Shown: positions 31,843 through 41,110 of the stretch, one piece after another | Numbering within the stretch: position 1 is the stretch's first letter | How the letters are laid out: each line of letters opens with the position of its first letter | From: Pseudomonadota bacterium | GTDB lineage: Bacteria > Pseudomonadota > Alphaproteobacteria > Rhizobiales > Xanthobacteraceae | Reading direction: 5' to 3' | DNA: 64,000 bases | Assembly (NCBI GenBank): GCA_023423415.1 | Contig: JAFAFP010000100.1 | Location: 15,360-79,359 of the forward strand | Made by a program: the position numbers and the translations under genes | Notes under the pieces: model-generated | Databases searched by the model: none | What the model saw: only the letters and a program-made list of their open reading frames with translations | What the model was told of the DNA's origin: nothing

Positions 31843-32721
31843 GTGAAGTCGTCTTTTACTGACATCGCCATTCGCGCAGCTCCACTGACTTTTGTGTTTT
31901 TCTGGAGCACAGGATTTATCGGTACCAAGTTCGGGATGCCCTACGCGGAGCCAATGACGTTTCTGGCGCTGCGGATGATTGTTGTCGTCGCGATTCTGGC
32001 TCTGATTATTGCCGTCGTGCGACCACGTTGGCCGGATGGGCGCGAAGCGGCCCACAGCGCGGTCGCGGGCGTTCTCGTGCATGGCTTCTATCTGGGAGGT
32101 GTGTTCGTCGCCATCGCACAGGGCGTACCTGCGGGAATATCGGCCCTGATCCCGGGATTGCAGCCGATTCTGACGTCCACGATCGCGAGCCGCTTTCTTG
32201 GTGAGCGTGTGACTCCGCTCCAATGGGCGGGACTCGCGATGGGATTGATTGGAGTTCTTCTGGTGCTCCATGATCGGACCATCCTCGCTTCCGGATCGAC
32301 GCTCGGTTGGATTGCGTCATTTTTGTCGTTGATTGGGATTACGCTCGGAACGCTTTACCAGAAGCGCTTTTGCGGTCCGATTGACTGGCGCACCGGCAAC
32401 CTGATCCAATTTTCTGCCTGTCTGGTCGTATTCGGCGCGGCTGCCCTGATATTCGAGACGCGGCAGGTGATCTGGAGTGGTGAATTTATCTTCGCGCTGT
32501 TCTGGTTGGCCGTCGTTCTGTCGATCTTCACGGTGGCGTTGATGTACTGGCTGATCAAGCGCATTCCGGCGACGCGGGTCGCGAGCCTGTTCTATCTCGT
32601 GCCGGCAACAACGGCGGTAATGGCTTGGCTTTTGTTCAACGAGCGCCTCGACGCCCTGTCGATCAGCGGCATCGTGCTGTGCGCCGCGGCGGTGTTCATT
32701 GTCAACTACCGCAGGGCGTAG
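31843..32721 (+). CDS. EamA-family (DMT) transporter
   Basis: A 292-residue protein with ten predicted membrane segments and two EamA repeats: FFWSTGFIGTKFGMPYAEPMTFLALRM at the start, and FYLVPATTAVMAWLLFNERLDALSISGIVLCAAAVF at the end. The family exports amino acids or other metabolites, and the substrate here is unknown. The start could be ATG 31804 (no ribosome binding site) or GTG 31843 (GGGAAC upstream). I prefer the latter. It is divergent from frmA. Confidence 0.82.
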   Translation: MKSSFTDIAIRAAPLTFVFFWSTGFIGTKFGMPYAEPMTFLALRMIVVVAILALIIAVVRPRWPDGREAAHSAVAGVLVHGFYLGGVFVAIAQGVPAGISALIPGLQPILTSTIASRFLGERVTPLQWAGLAMGLIGVLLVLHDRTILASGSTLGWIASFLSLIGITLGTLYQKRFCGPIDWRTGNLIQFSACLVVFGAAALIFETRQVIWSGEFIFALFWLAVVLSIFTVALMYWLIKRIPATRVASLFYLVPATTAVMAWLLFNERLDALSISGIVLCAAAVFIVNYRRA

Positions 32722-32724
32722 CCA

Positions 32725-34161
32725 TCAATTCTTGACGTGCTCGAACGCGGCGAGGGCGCGCCTGCGTGCCATATCGTGATCGACGATCGGCTGCGGATAA
32801 GTCTTGCCAAGAATGATCTTGGCATCAGACAGCGTCGTCTCTGATGCGACCCACGGCTTATGAATGAAATTATTTGGCAAATCCGCAATTTCCGGCACCC
32901 ATCGTCGCACGTAGTCGCCATGGGGGTCGAATTTCTCGCCCTGTAAAACCGGGTTGAAAATGCGGAAATACGGTGCGGCATCCGCGCCTGAGCCGGCGAC
33001 CCATTGCCAGCTCGCGGTGTTGTTGGCGGGGTCAGCATCGATGAGCGTGTCCCAGAACCATTGTTCGCCCAAGCGCCAGTCGATCAAGAGATGTTTGATC
33101 AGAAACGAAGCGACGACCATGCGTACGCGATTGTGCATCCAGCCAGTATGCCAAAGCTCGCGCATGCCGGCATCGACGATTGGGTATCCGGTGAGACCGC
33201 GTTGCCACGCTTTCAAAGACGAAGCATCGCTGCGCCATGGAAATTCATCAAAGCGTCGCTGTAGGTTCTGCATTGCCAGATCGGGATAGCGGTGCAGGAG
33301 ATGGTACGAGAATTCGCGCCAGCCGAGTTCGCTCAGGAATTTTTCGACGTCGCTGGAGGAAGCCCCTTTCTCGGAGGCAAAGCGGGCGGCGTGGAAGATT
33401 TGAGCCGGGCTGATCTCGCCGAAACGCAGATGCGGTGAAAGACGTGACGTGCAAGGCTTGTCAGGCCGGTCGCGATCGTCGGAATAGCCTTTGATCTCGT
33501 CCAGAAAATCCGCCAGCCGTTCGCGTGCGGCCGCTTCTCCAGGCGTCCAGGTCTCACGCAATCCGCCCGCCCAATCGGGGTTTGATGGCTCCAGTTGCCA
33601 ATCCCTCAGCGCGTCGGATGCGATGGCGTCAGGAGCAGGAGGCAAGGATTTGGGAGCGGGCCGCGGCCTGAGTGGTTCTCCCATCGAGAGGATACGCTTC
33701 CAGAATGGCGTGAAGACGCGCAGAGGCCCGCCATCCTTGGTTTGAATCCGGTGAGGCTCGACAAGAAGATTGCCGGGAAAGGTGCCGCCGCTAACGCCGT
33801 GAACTTTCAGCTTTGCGATCACGGCATCGTCCGCCGCAATGCCAGGCTGATCGTAACGGCGATTCCAGTAGACATGGCGCGCATTAGCCTCGTGCGCCAA
33901 GTTCGGGATGACGTCAGCGGCAGCCCCGCGTCGCAGAATGAGCTGTTGTTTCAGCTTGCGGAGATCACGATCGAGGGCGCGCAGCGATTGCGCCAGCCAC
34001 CAGCGCGATGCGCCGCCATGAGCGCGAAATTGTGCGCTCTCTTCGTCAAGTACGAAGACGCAGATCAGTGGTGCATCGTGTTTTGTCGCGGCAGTTAGCG
34101 CGGCATTATCAGCGATCCGAAGATCGTCACGGAACCAGACGATTGTCGGAGCGGCGGGCAT
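32725..34161 (-). CDS. phrB: deoxyribodipyrimidine photolyase (cryptochrome/photolyase family)
   Basis: A 478-residue flavoprotein. The N-terminal antenna domain starts IVWFRDDLRIADNAAL. The FAD-binding C-terminal half has SRLSPHLRFGEISPAQIFHAA, FLSELGWREFSYHLLHRYP, GLTGYPIVDAGMRELWHTGWMHNRVRMVVASFL, and DADPANNTASWQWVAGSGADAAPYFRIFNP. This is the class I CPD photolyase pattern, which repairs UV dimers using blue light. It starts three bases after the stop of the thioesterase gene, so the two form an operon. Confidence 0.92.
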   Translation of the reverse strand: MPAAPTIVWFRDDLRIADNAALTAATKHDAPLICVFVLDEESAQFRAHGGASRWWLAQSLRALDRDLRKLKQQLILRRGAAADVIPNLAHEANARHVYWNRRYDQPGIAADDAVIAKLKVHGVSGGTFPGNLLVEPHRIQTKDGGPLRVFTPFWKRILSMGEPLRPRPAPKSLPPAPDAIASDALRDWQLEPSNPDWAGGLRETWTPGEAAARERLADFLDEIKGYSDDRDRPDKPCTSRLSPHLRFGEISPAQIFHAARFASEKGASSSDVEKFLSELGWREFSYHLLHRYPDLAMQNLQRRFDEFPWRSDASSLKAWQRGLTGYPIVDAGMRELWHTGWMHNRVRMVVASFLIKHLLIDWRLGEQWFWDTLIDADPANNTASWQWVAGSGADAAPYFRIFNPVLQGEKFDPHGDYVRRWVPEIADLPNNFIHKPWVASETTLSDAKIILGKTYPQPIVDHDMARRRALAAFEHVKN

Positions 34162-34163
34162 CG

Positions 34164-34562
34164 CTATTTTCCGAACTTTCCGTGAATCACGAGCTGGGTC
34201 TGAGTGACGATGGCGGCAAGCTTCCCGTCGCCACGGGTGATCTTCGTCTGCCACACCATGGTCGTGCGTCCGCGATGCAACGGCGTGCATTCCGCCTTGG
34301 CGATATCTCCGACGTTGATCGCGGCAAAGAAGTTGGTCTTGCTTTCGATCGTTGCTGTCGTCGTATTATCGGGAAGGTTGATGATTGTTGCCGCGCCGCC
34401 AAGGTCATCGGCCAGCGCCATCACAGCGCCGCCGTGCATGTTGCCGTTGCGGTTTCCGAGCTCGGGCCGGACATGCAATTCGGCCTCGATGCGTTCAGGA
34501 GAATAGTGAGTGACATTGATGCCGAGCGTGGAGGCGAACGGAGGCGGCTGATCCTGGCGCAT
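34164..34562 (-). CDS. PaaI-type hotdog thioesterase
   Basis: A 132-residue hotdog-fold protein with GNMHGGAVMALADDLGGAATI, the PaaI active-site helix, and ATIESKTNFFAAINVGDIAKAEC. The family hydrolyses acyl-CoA or phenylacetyl-CoA thioesters. The ATG at 34562 gives the usual length. A longer frame from 34640 adds 26 unconserved residues. It is immediately upstream of phrB. Confidence 0.82.
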   Translation of the reverse strand: MRQDQPPPFASTLGINVTHYSPERIEAELHVRPELGNRNGNMHGGAVMALADDLGGAATIINLPDNTTTATIESKTNFFAAINVGDIAKAECTPLHRGRTTMVWQTKITRGDGKLAAIVTQTQLVIHGKFGK

Positions 34563-34643
34563 GGTATTCCGATGGTTGACGTAAGTGATCATCACTCGCC
34601 ACCGCCATGCGGGAGTGACGTGCGATCCACCGAGATACACGAA

Positions 34644-35279
34644 CTATGCCTGCGCCGGAAAGTATCGCTCGAGCCAGTGGAAGGCGAAGATAAGGTCCTG
34701 TTGTGTGAGCGCGTGCCCTGCCGGGAGCATTTCCAGGGTGACATCGGCGCCGGCTTCGCCGAGCAACGCCGCAAAGTAGGCCGGCTGATCGGACGGTACG
34801 AGCGGATCGTCCTTGCCGGATAACAGCAGCACCGGAAAGCCGCTTAGGTCGGGTAGCGGGCGCGGATCGAAGGGCAGCGTAGCCCGCATCAACAGCGCGC
34901 CGGCGAACGCTTCCGGGGCGCGTCTCATCAGCGACCAGCCAATATTCGCTCCGTTGGAGAACCCGAGGATCACTGGCGACGGCAGATGATAGACGGCACT
35001 GGCGTCGGCCAGGAAAGCAGCAAGTTCTTCAGTACGCGCCTCGAAGTCAGGTATGTCCCACACGCCTTCGTCGATCCGCCGGAAGAACCGGGCCATTCCG
35101 TTTTCAGATACTTTGCCGCGCGGAGAGAGGAGTGCAGCGCCGGGAGCCAGCAATTCGCCAAGCGGAATCAGGTCGTTTTCGTCCGCGCCAGTGCCATGCA
35201 GCAATAAAAGCGGCGGGCGAGACCGATCGGCCGCTGGAATGTATCGATGGACGAATCCAAGGTCGGGTGCCTGTGCCAC
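34644..35279 (-). CDS. alpha/beta hydrolase of the phospholipase/carboxylesterase family
   Basis: A 211-residue esterase. The oxyanion region is LLLLHGTGADENDLIPLGELLAPGAALLSPRG, the nucleophile is in ILGFSNGANIGWSL, the acid in LLLSGKDDPLVPSDQ and the base in LPAGHALTQQDL. This completes the Ser-Asp-His triad of carboxylesterase/YpfH-type enzymes. No ATG is in frame near the start. GTG at 35279 is the first usual start after the peroxiredoxin stop, so the N-terminus is uncertain. It lies between the peroxiredoxin and thioesterase genes on the same strand. Confidence 0.78.
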   Translation of the reverse strand: MAQAPDLGFVHRYIPAADRSRPPLLLLHGTGADENDLIPLGELLAPGAALLSPRGKVSENGMARFFRRIDEGVWDIPDFEARTEELAAFLADASAVYHLPSPVILGFSNGANIGWSLMRRAPEAFAGALLMRATLPFDPRPLPDLSGFPVLLLSGKDDPLVPSDQPAYFAALLGEAGADVTLEMLPAGHALTQQDLIFAFHWLERYFPAQA

Positions 35280-35361
35280 CCCGTCATCATACAGGCCATC
35301 GGGGTACGACAGGCAAGGGCCGGGGCGCAGATGGTGGGCTGCGCCCCAGATGTTTGGAGAT

Positions 35362-36021
35362 TTACTTCGGCTGCGGCACGATCCGGAGATACGGCTTCGG
35401 CGCCTTCCATCCCTGAGGATAGGTTTTCTTGGCGTCCTCGTCCGATACCGAGCCGGCGATGATGACATCTTCGCCTTGTTTCCATTGCGCCGGTGTCGCC
35501 ACCTTGTGTTTGGCCGTGAGCTGCAGGGAGTCGATCACCCGCAATACTTCATCGAAGTTGCGGCCGGTGGTCATCGGATAGACCAAGACCAGCTTGATCT
35601 TCTTGTCTGGTCCGATCACGAAGACGTTGCGCACGGTCTGGTTGTCGGCTGCGGTCCGTTGCGAGGGATCGCCGGAGGCCGCAGCGGGCAGCATGCCATA
35701 GGCCTTGGCGACCTTGAGGTCAGGGTCGCCGATCATCGGATAATTCGGCTCGAAACCCTGGGTCTCGCCAATGTCTTTCGCCCATTCGGCGTGGCGGTCG
35801 ATCGGGTCAACGGACAGGCCAATGATCTTGACATTGCGCTTGTCGAATTCCGGCTTGATACGCGCCATATAGCCGAGTTCAGTAGTGCACACCGGCGTGA
35901 AGTCCTTGGGATGCGAAAACAGCACGCCCCATGAATCGCCAAGCCAGTCGTGGAAGCGGATCTTTCCCTGTGTAGTCTCGGCCTCGAAATCGGGCGCGGT
36001 GTCGTTGATCTGAAGCGTCAT
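35362..36021 (-). CDS. 1-Cys peroxiredoxin (Prx6 type)
   Basis: A 219-residue peroxiredoxin. The peroxidatic cysteine is C45 in PKDFTPVCTTELG, and no other cysteine exists in the protein, so it is 1-Cys. The long C-terminal domain (KIKLVLVYPMTTGRNFDEVLRVIDSLQLTAKHKVATPAQWKQGED) is the Prx6 dimerisation region. It reduces hydrogen peroxide and organic peroxides in the cytoplasm. A clear AGGAGG precedes the ATG. Palindromes lie 70-112 bases upstream. Confidence 0.92.
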   Translation of the reverse strand: MTLQINDTAPDFEAETTQGKIRFHDWLGDSWGVLFSHPKDFTPVCTTELGYMARIKPEFDKRNVKIIGLSVDPIDRHAEWAKDIGETQGFEPNYPMIGDPDLKVAKAYGMLPAAASGDPSQRTAADNQTVRNVFVIGPDKKIKLVLVYPMTTGRNFDEVLRVIDSLQLTAKHKVATPAQWKQGEDVIIAGSVSDEDAKKTYPQGWKAPKPYLRIVPQPK

Positions 36022-36091
36022 GACAGTCCTCCTGAAGGCTCATTCCGCGATCGCGAGAGCACGGCAAATCGCTAATCAATAAAAAGATCGG

Positions 36092-36133
36092 GCGCCGAAC
36101 GGCGCTGTTCCGTTATATAGATATGAACGGAAC
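36092..36133. promoter_or_regulatory. palindromes upstream of the peroxiredoxin gene
   Basis: GCGCC-GAAC-GGCGC is followed by an 8-bp perfect inverted repeat GTTCCGTT / AACGGAAC (36107-36114 and 36126-36133) with an AT-rich 11-base spacer. The spacer ATATAGATATG looks like a place for a promoter -10 element. It sits between the divergent peroxiredoxin and MgtC-like genes. The regulator is unknown. Confidence 0.45.
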
Positions 36134-36258
36134 AAAGATAAGATGCTGATGTTCCAGTTTGATGCCGCCACGAGGAGTATTTTTCTTGAATCGCCGGTGA
36201 GTTCGAAAAGGTTATTCCAAACTGTGTCATCTCATTGCCAAGTAATTCTGAGCCAACC

Positions 36259-37551
36259 ATGGATATCCAGCATCTTCTGTCTCATTTCGCGGTCGCGCTG
36301 GGCATTGGTCTTCTGATTGGAATTGAGCGCGGCTGGCAAACACGCGACGATATCGCTGGAAGCCGTACTGCGGGGGTCCGCACCTTTACGATCATCGGTC
36401 TTCTTGGTGGCACCGTCGGCGTCGCGGCCGATGCAGCCGGTAAGCCGCTGACAGTTGCCGGTGCAATTGTGCTCGGTCTTGGATTCATCGCCTTTGCGAC
36501 GACCTTCGCGATGATGTGCCGCGACGAGAATCGCGCCGACAATACCTTTTCGGCGACGACGGCGGTTGCCGGCATGCTCACATTCGCACTTTCGGCATAC
36601 GCCGTAATCGGCGACATGCGTGCCGCAGCAGCAGCGGCCGTCGCAACGGTCGGTATTCTGGCGCTGCGCACACCCATACATGATTGGCTGAGCAAGCTCA
36701 GGGAAAAGGAAATCCGCAGTGCCCTGATCATCCTCGCCATGACCTTTATCGCTCTTCCGGTCATTCCCAACGAACCTGTTGGTCCATTCGGCGGAGTAAA
36801 CCCTCGGGAAATCTGGCTGATCGCCATCATTCTCGCTGGAGTGTCATTCGCCGGCTACGTTGCAGTGAAGGTGCTGGGTGCGCAGCACGGTACTTTGCTG
36901 GCTGCAGCGGCGGGTGGTCTTGTTTCATCGACGGCTGTCACAGCGTCCAATGCGAAGCGTGCGGCTGCCGGCGAGGGGACACCGCGACTTCTTGCTGCCG
37001 GTGTCGCACTCGCAACGGCGGTGTCCTTCTCGCGCGTGATTGCAATCGTTGCGATCTTGAAACCGGATCTGCTGTATTTTCTCGCTCCGGCACTCGCGGC
37101 GGCGATTGTGGTGGCCGTTGCTTATGCCTTGGTGGCTGTATATTGGCGCGGTGATAACCAAAGCGATCAGACGATCGAGTTTCAGAACCCATTCAGCTTC
37201 TGGTCGGTGATCGGCTTCGCCATCCTTCTGACAGTGATCGTGCTCGTGGGGCGGGCGCTCGGTGAAACCCTTGGAGCGGCCGGAGCTATTATCGGCGCGC
37301 TGGCGCTTGGCGTTGCAGATGTTGATGCCGTTACCGTGTCGATGTCGCGTCTGACACCCGAGCCGTTAACGCTGCAAAGCGCGGCGCTGGCCATTCTTGC
37401 GGCCGTGGTGAGCAACAATGTGAGCAAGATTGCAATTGGGGCCGCGGTGGGGCGCGGCGCGTTTGCTCTGGAAATCGCCGCTATGGCGGCCCTGTGCTTC
37501 ATCGCCGGGGCGGTCGCGTATTGGTTCGCTGCTTTGGTCCCCTCAATGTAA
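36259..37551 (+). CDS. MgtC/SapB-DUF4010 family membrane protein
   Basis: A 430-residue protein with about 12 membrane segments. The N-terminal MgtC-like part contains LLIGIERGWQTRDDIAGSRTAGVRTFTIIGLLG, and the C-terminal part is DUF4010 (AAGGLVSSTAVTASNAKRAA, IIGALALGVADVDAVTVSMSRL). MgtC proteins affect growth in low magnesium and host survival. The role of the DUF4010 fusion form is unknown. The ribosome binding site is weak, and ATG 36259 is the first sensible start. Confidence 0.85.
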   Translation: MDIQHLLSHFAVALGIGLLIGIERGWQTRDDIAGSRTAGVRTFTIIGLLGGTVGVAADAAGKPLTVAGAIVLGLGFIAFATTFAMMCRDENRADNTFSATTAVAGMLTFALSAYAVIGDMRAAAAAAVATVGILALRTPIHDWLSKLREKEIRSALIILAMTFIALPVIPNEPVGPFGGVNPREIWLIAIILAGVSFAGYVAVKVLGAQHGTLLAAAAGGLVSSTAVTASNAKRAAAGEGTPRLLAAGVALATAVSFSRVIAIVAILKPDLLYFLAPALAAAIVVAVAYALVAVYWRGDNQSDQTIEFQNPFSFWSVIGFAILLTVIVLVGRALGETLGAAGAIIGALALGVADVDAVTVSMSRLTPEPLTLQSAALAILAAVVSNNVSKIAIGAAVGRGAFALEIAAMAALCFIAGAVAYWFAALVPSM

Positions 37552-37606
37552 TTGACATTTTTGTTGCAGCGCCGAAAAGTCGAGTGTGAGTAGGGGCAAT
37601 CGCCGA

Positions 37607-39613
37607 ATGTTCAAGCGAATTCTGATCGCCAATCGCGGCGAAATAGCCTGCCGGGTCATCAAGACCGCCCGCCGCATGGGGATCAGGACGGTCGCCGTCT
37701 ATTCCGATGCGGATCGTGACGCCCTGCATGTTGAGATGGCAGATGAAGCCGTTCACATCGGGCCTCCGCCAGCGGCCGAAAGCTACCTGTTGATCGACAA
37801 AATCGTGGAAGCTTGCCGGGCGACGGGCGCTGAGGCGGTGCATCCTGGTTACGGGTTTCTGTCCGAACGGGAAGCGTTTCCCAAGGCGCTCAAGGCAGCC
37901 GGCATCGCCTTCATCGGGCCTAATGCCAAGGCGATCGCTGCGATGGGCGACAAGATCGAGTCCAAGAAGGCGGCTGCTGCGGCCGGGGTTTCCACTGTGC
38001 CGGGGTATCTTGGTGAGATTGGCGATCCGCAGGAGGCGGCGAGAATCGCCGACGAGATCGGCTATCCGGTGATGATCAAGGCCTCCGCAGGTGGCGGCGG
38101 CAAGGGCATGCGGATCGCGCACTCGCACGCCGAGGTGGCGGAAGGATTCGAGCGGGCCCGCTCCGAAGCCAGGTCATCCTTCGGCGACGATCGCGTTTTC
38201 ATTGAAAAGTTTATCGTCGATCCGCGGCATATCGAAATTCAGGTGCTTGGCGACAAGCACGGCAATGTCATCTACCTCGGCGAGCGTGAGTGCTCGATCC
38301 AGCGCCGCAACCAGAAGGTGATCGAGGAGGCGCCCTCGCCATTGCTCGATGAGGCGACACGCAAGAAGATGGGCGAGCAGGCGGTCGCGTTGGCGAAGGC
38401 CGTCGGCTACGACAGCGCCGGCACGGTCGAGTTCGTCGCCGGGCAGGATCGCTCGTTCTATTTCCTTGAGATGAACACGCGGCTGCAGGTCGAGCATCCG
38501 GTAACCGAGCTTGTCACAGGCATCGACCTGGTCGAGCAAATGATCCGCGTAGCCGCCGGCGAGACACTGGCTATCAAGCAGTCCGACGTGAAACTGGTCG
38601 GTTGGGCGGTGGAGAGCCGCGTTTATGCCGAAGATCCGTATCGCGGCTTCCTGCCGTCGACCGGCCGGCTTGTCCGCTACCGGCCGCCAGCGGAATCGCA
38701 AATCGATGATGTCACCATTCGCAATGACACCGGCGTGTATGAAGGCGGCGAGATATCACTTTATTACGATCCGATGATCGCCAAGCTCGTCACGCATGCG
38801 CCGACGCGCGAACAGGCGATCGACGCGCAAGCCGATGCGCTGGACGCGTTCTACGTTGGCGGAATCCGTCACAACATTCCATTCCTGTCGGCGCTGATGG
38901 CGCATCCGCGCTGGCGGGAAGGGCGGCTGTCGACCGGGTTCATCGCCGAAGAATTTCCCGACGGCTTTCACGGCGTCGCACCGGAAGGTGAAACCGCGCA
39001 CATCATGGCTGCCGTCGCAACCGCCATCGATCACGTGTTGGGCGAACGCAAACGCAAGATTTCCGGTCAGATGCCGCATCGTTTGGTCACGCGCGAACGC
39101 CAGCGCGCGGTGTGGCTCAACGACGACGAATTTAAGCTCGATGTCACACGTGCCAACGGTACGGTCGATGTGGCGTTCCGTAACGGTGCAGCCCACACGC
39201 ACAGGATCGAATCGGATTGGAAGCCCGGCGATCCGGTGTGGGTCGGTCGTGTCGATGGCAAGTCCGTCACCGTTCAGGTCAACCCGATCCCGAACGGTTT
39301 CGATCTGAGTTTCCGTGGCGTGCAGGCGCGCGCTTATGTCTTTACCGAAAGCGAGGCGGCCTATGCCCGGCTGATGCCAGTCAAGGAAGCCGCCGATACC
39401 GGCAAGTCGCTGCTTTGCCCAATGCCCGGTCTTGTCGTTTCCATCGCCGTCACCGAAGGGGAGGAGGTCAAGGTCGGTGAGACCCTGGCGATCGTCGAGG
39501 CGATGAAGATGGAGAACGTGCTGCGGGCCGAACGGGATGCCACGGTGAAGAAGATCCACGCCAAGAAAGGCGACAGCCTGGCGGTCGATGCCGTGATCAT
39601 GGAGTTTGCCTGA
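37607..39613 (+). CDS. pccA: propionyl-CoA carboxylase alpha subunit (biotin carboxylase plus carrier)
   Basis: A 668-residue protein in the usual order: biotin carboxylase N-terminal domain (FKRILIANRGEIACRVIKTAR), ATP-grasp domain (KASAGGGGKGMRIAHSH at about 153, FLEMNTRLQVEHPVTE), a linker domain, then the biotinyl domain with AMKMEN, where K634 carries biotin. It charges biotin with bicarbonate and ATP for PccB. PccA is favoured over acetyl-CoA carboxylase by its length and fused carrier. It is separated from pccB by 23 kb. Confidence 0.9.
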   Translation: MFKRILIANRGEIACRVIKTARRMGIRTVAVYSDADRDALHVEMADEAVHIGPPPAAESYLLIDKIVEACRATGAEAVHPGYGFLSEREAFPKALKAAGIAFIGPNAKAIAAMGDKIESKKAAAAAGVSTVPGYLGEIGDPQEAARIADEIGYPVMIKASAGGGGKGMRIAHSHAEVAEGFERARSEARSSFGDDRVFIEKFIVDPRHIEIQVLGDKHGNVIYLGERECSIQRRNQKVIEEAPSPLLDEATRKKMGEQAVALAKAVGYDSAGTVEFVAGQDRSFYFLEMNTRLQVEHPVTELVTGIDLVEQMIRVAAGETLAIKQSDVKLVGWAVESRVYAEDPYRGFLPSTGRLVRYRPPAESQIDDVTIRNDTGVYEGGEISLYYDPMIAKLVTHAPTREQAIDAQADALDAFYVGGIRHNIPFLSALMAHPRWREGRLSTGFIAEEFPDGFHGVAPEGETAHIMAAVATAIDHVLGERKRKISGQMPHRLVTRERQRAVWLNDDEFKLDVTRANGTVDVAFRNGAAHTHRIESDWKPGDPVWVGRVDGKSVTVQVNPIPNGFDLSFRGVQARAYVFTESEAAYARLMPVKEAADTGKSLLCPMPGLVVSIAVTEGEEVKVGETLAIVEAMKMENVLRAERDATVKKIHAKKGDSLAVDAVIMEFA

Positions 39614-39667
39614 GGCGATTGCGCCATCGCAGTTGGCGTTGGCAGGCTGGCATGCGATCCTAAAGGC

Positions 39668-40189
39668 ATGAATGCTCTCGAATCGGTCATTCCCTCCGGC
39701 GAGTTACAGCAAGGCCCCTACGTGCGCTCGATGTTAGCGCTGTTGGTCGGGGCCGTATTGTCGCATTGGTTGACGGCGCCCGCGGTCACCGCGCAGATCG
39801 GTATCCTGCCGTTCGTCGTCATGCAGATCGTTATCGTCTGGTGGTGGTTCGCGCTGATCGTGAAACGACTGCATGATGCAGAACGCAGCATCCTCGGAGT
39901 CAGCGCCGTCGCGCTCATCTCATTCATTGCGGTTCTGCTCCTCGCGGTCATGCTGGTGCTGCAGGTCAGCGACACGAGCGCAGGAGCGGCCGGGCCGTGG
40001 CTCCCGGCATCCATCGGCCTCCTGATCTATCCGTTTGTGTTTCTCTTCAACCTTGTGACCGGTCCTGCCGCCAACGTGCAGGATCTGCACGTCGCGCTGC
40101 TGGCGCTTCTGATCGTCGCGCCGCCGCTCCTGACGGTCTGGTGGTCGGTCTGGGCCGCGTTACAGCCATCGGAGCTTCACGCGAGCTAG
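39668..40189 (+). CDS. DUF805-like membrane protein
   Basis: A 173-residue protein with four hydrophobic segments and VIVWWWFALIVKRLHDAERSILG between the second and third. The RLHD turn after an aromatic membrane segment is typical of DUF805, a family of unknown function. It is 54 bases downstream of pccA and may be cotranscribed. Large inverted repeats start just after its stop. Confidence 0.7.
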   Translation: MNALESVIPSGELQQGPYVRSMLALLVGAVLSHWLTAPAVTAQIGILPFVVMQIVIVWWWFALIVKRLHDAERSILGVSAVALISFIAVLLLAVMLVLQVSDTSAGAAGPWLPASIGLLIYPFVFLFNLVTGPAANVQDLHVALLALLIVAPPLLTVWWSVWAALQPSELHAS

Positions 40190-40190
40190 T

Positions 40191-40345
40191 GTCCCGAACC
40201 CGAAGTTCGCCTAACTTCGCTGCAGCCCCGTATCGAACTTCGGATTCGAAGGACACTCGCAGACTTGAAGATTCCGGTGTTGTTTAGTTCAGAAATTCGC
40301 TTGAATGATTTGCCGCGAGGATGAAGCGAATTTCTGAACACGACA
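40191..40345. repeat. two long inverted repeats in tandem
   Basis: The first pair spans about 40191-40256, with arms GTCCCGAACCCGAAGTTCG and CGAACTTCGGATTCGAAGG (imperfect). The second is perfect over 16 bp: GTTCAGAAATTCGCTT at 40287-40302 and AAGCGAATTTCTGAAC at 40324-40339, extended by CCGGTGTTGT and ACGACACCAGG. It looks like a small non-autonomous repeat element. No ORF is present. Confidence 0.7.
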
Positions 40346-40352
40346 CCAGGTG

Positions 40353-40814
40353 ATGCTGCATTTCGCTTATGGCTCGAATATGAGCCGCGTGCCGATGCAA
40401 AACCGATGTCCCGGCGCGAAAGAAGCCGGCACGGCAACCCTGCGCCAACATCGTTTCGTCATCATGACGAATGGTTATGCGTCGGTGATCTCCGCACCCG
40501 GCTGGATCGTTCATGGGGTGCTATGGCGGCTTACTCCACGCGATTTGGCCGCATTGAACGCCTACGAAAATGTCGCGGGCGGACTTTATCGTCAGGCGAT
40601 GCTTCCCGTGATCCAGGGAGCGAAGACGATGGCGGCTATGGTCTATATTGGAAGCGACATGGGCGAGGGGCGGCCGCGTCCCGGCTATATCGAGCTCGTT
40701 GTCGAAGCTGCGCGCGAATGGGATCTGCCTGCAGACTATATTGAAGCGCTTGCGCGCTGGTCGCCAAGTGGCTGGCGTGGAGCATCCGCTCCGGACACGG
40801 GAGACATCCGATGA
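40353..40814 (+). CDS. gamma-glutamylcyclotransferase-fold protein
   Basis: A 153-residue protein beginning LHFAYGSNMS, the substrate-binding YGSN motif of GGCT/AIG2 proteins. It continues GWIVHGVLWRLTPRDLAALNAYENVAGGLYRQ, with a conserved glutamate region. The fold releases 5-oxoproline from gamma-glutamyl compounds. The exact substrate is unknown. The start may be GTG 40350 or ATG 40353. It ends in an ATGA overlap with the acylphosphatase gene. Confidence 0.82.
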   Translation: MLHFAYGSNMSRVPMQNRCPGAKEAGTATLRQHRFVIMTNGYASVISAPGWIVHGVLWRLTPRDLAALNAYENVAGGLYRQAMLPVIQGAKTMAAMVYIGSDMGEGRPRPGYIELVVEAAREWDLPADYIEALARWSPSGWRGASAPDTGDIR

Positions 40815-41110
40815 GCGAGCGCGTCATTCGTCATGTGATCATTCGCGGGCTGGTCCAGGGCGTCGGCTATCGTGAGTGGACACGTTATGTCGCGCGCGAA
40901 CGCGGCATCGAAGGCTGGGTGCGCAATCGGTTGGATGGCAGTGTGGAGGCCGTGTTCTCCGGCTCGCCTCAGGCGGTGGCTGGCATGATCGCCGCGTGTC
41001 GGAAAGGACCCTCGAACGCGGACGTTGAAAGCGTTGACGACTGCGACGCGACACCGGAGCTGTTAGACTTGCGCGGCAGCAAGGGCTTTGCCGTGCTTCC
41101 GTCGGCCTAG
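40811..41110 (+). CDS. acyP: acylphosphatase
   Basis: A 99-residue protein. The phosphate-binding loop is in IIRGLVQGVGYREWTRYVA with the catalytic arginine of the GYR motif, and the asparagine is in GWVRNRLDGSVEAVFSG. It hydrolyses acyl phosphates such as 1,3-bisphosphoglycerate or acetyl phosphate. It is translationally coupled to the gene before it. Its last four bases overlap the 3' end of lipB on the other strand. Confidence 0.92.
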   Translation: MSERVIRHVIIRGLVQGVGYREWTRYVARERGIEGWVRNRLDGSVEAVFSGSPQAVAGMIAACRKGPSNADVESVDDCDATPELLDLRGSKGFAVLPSA

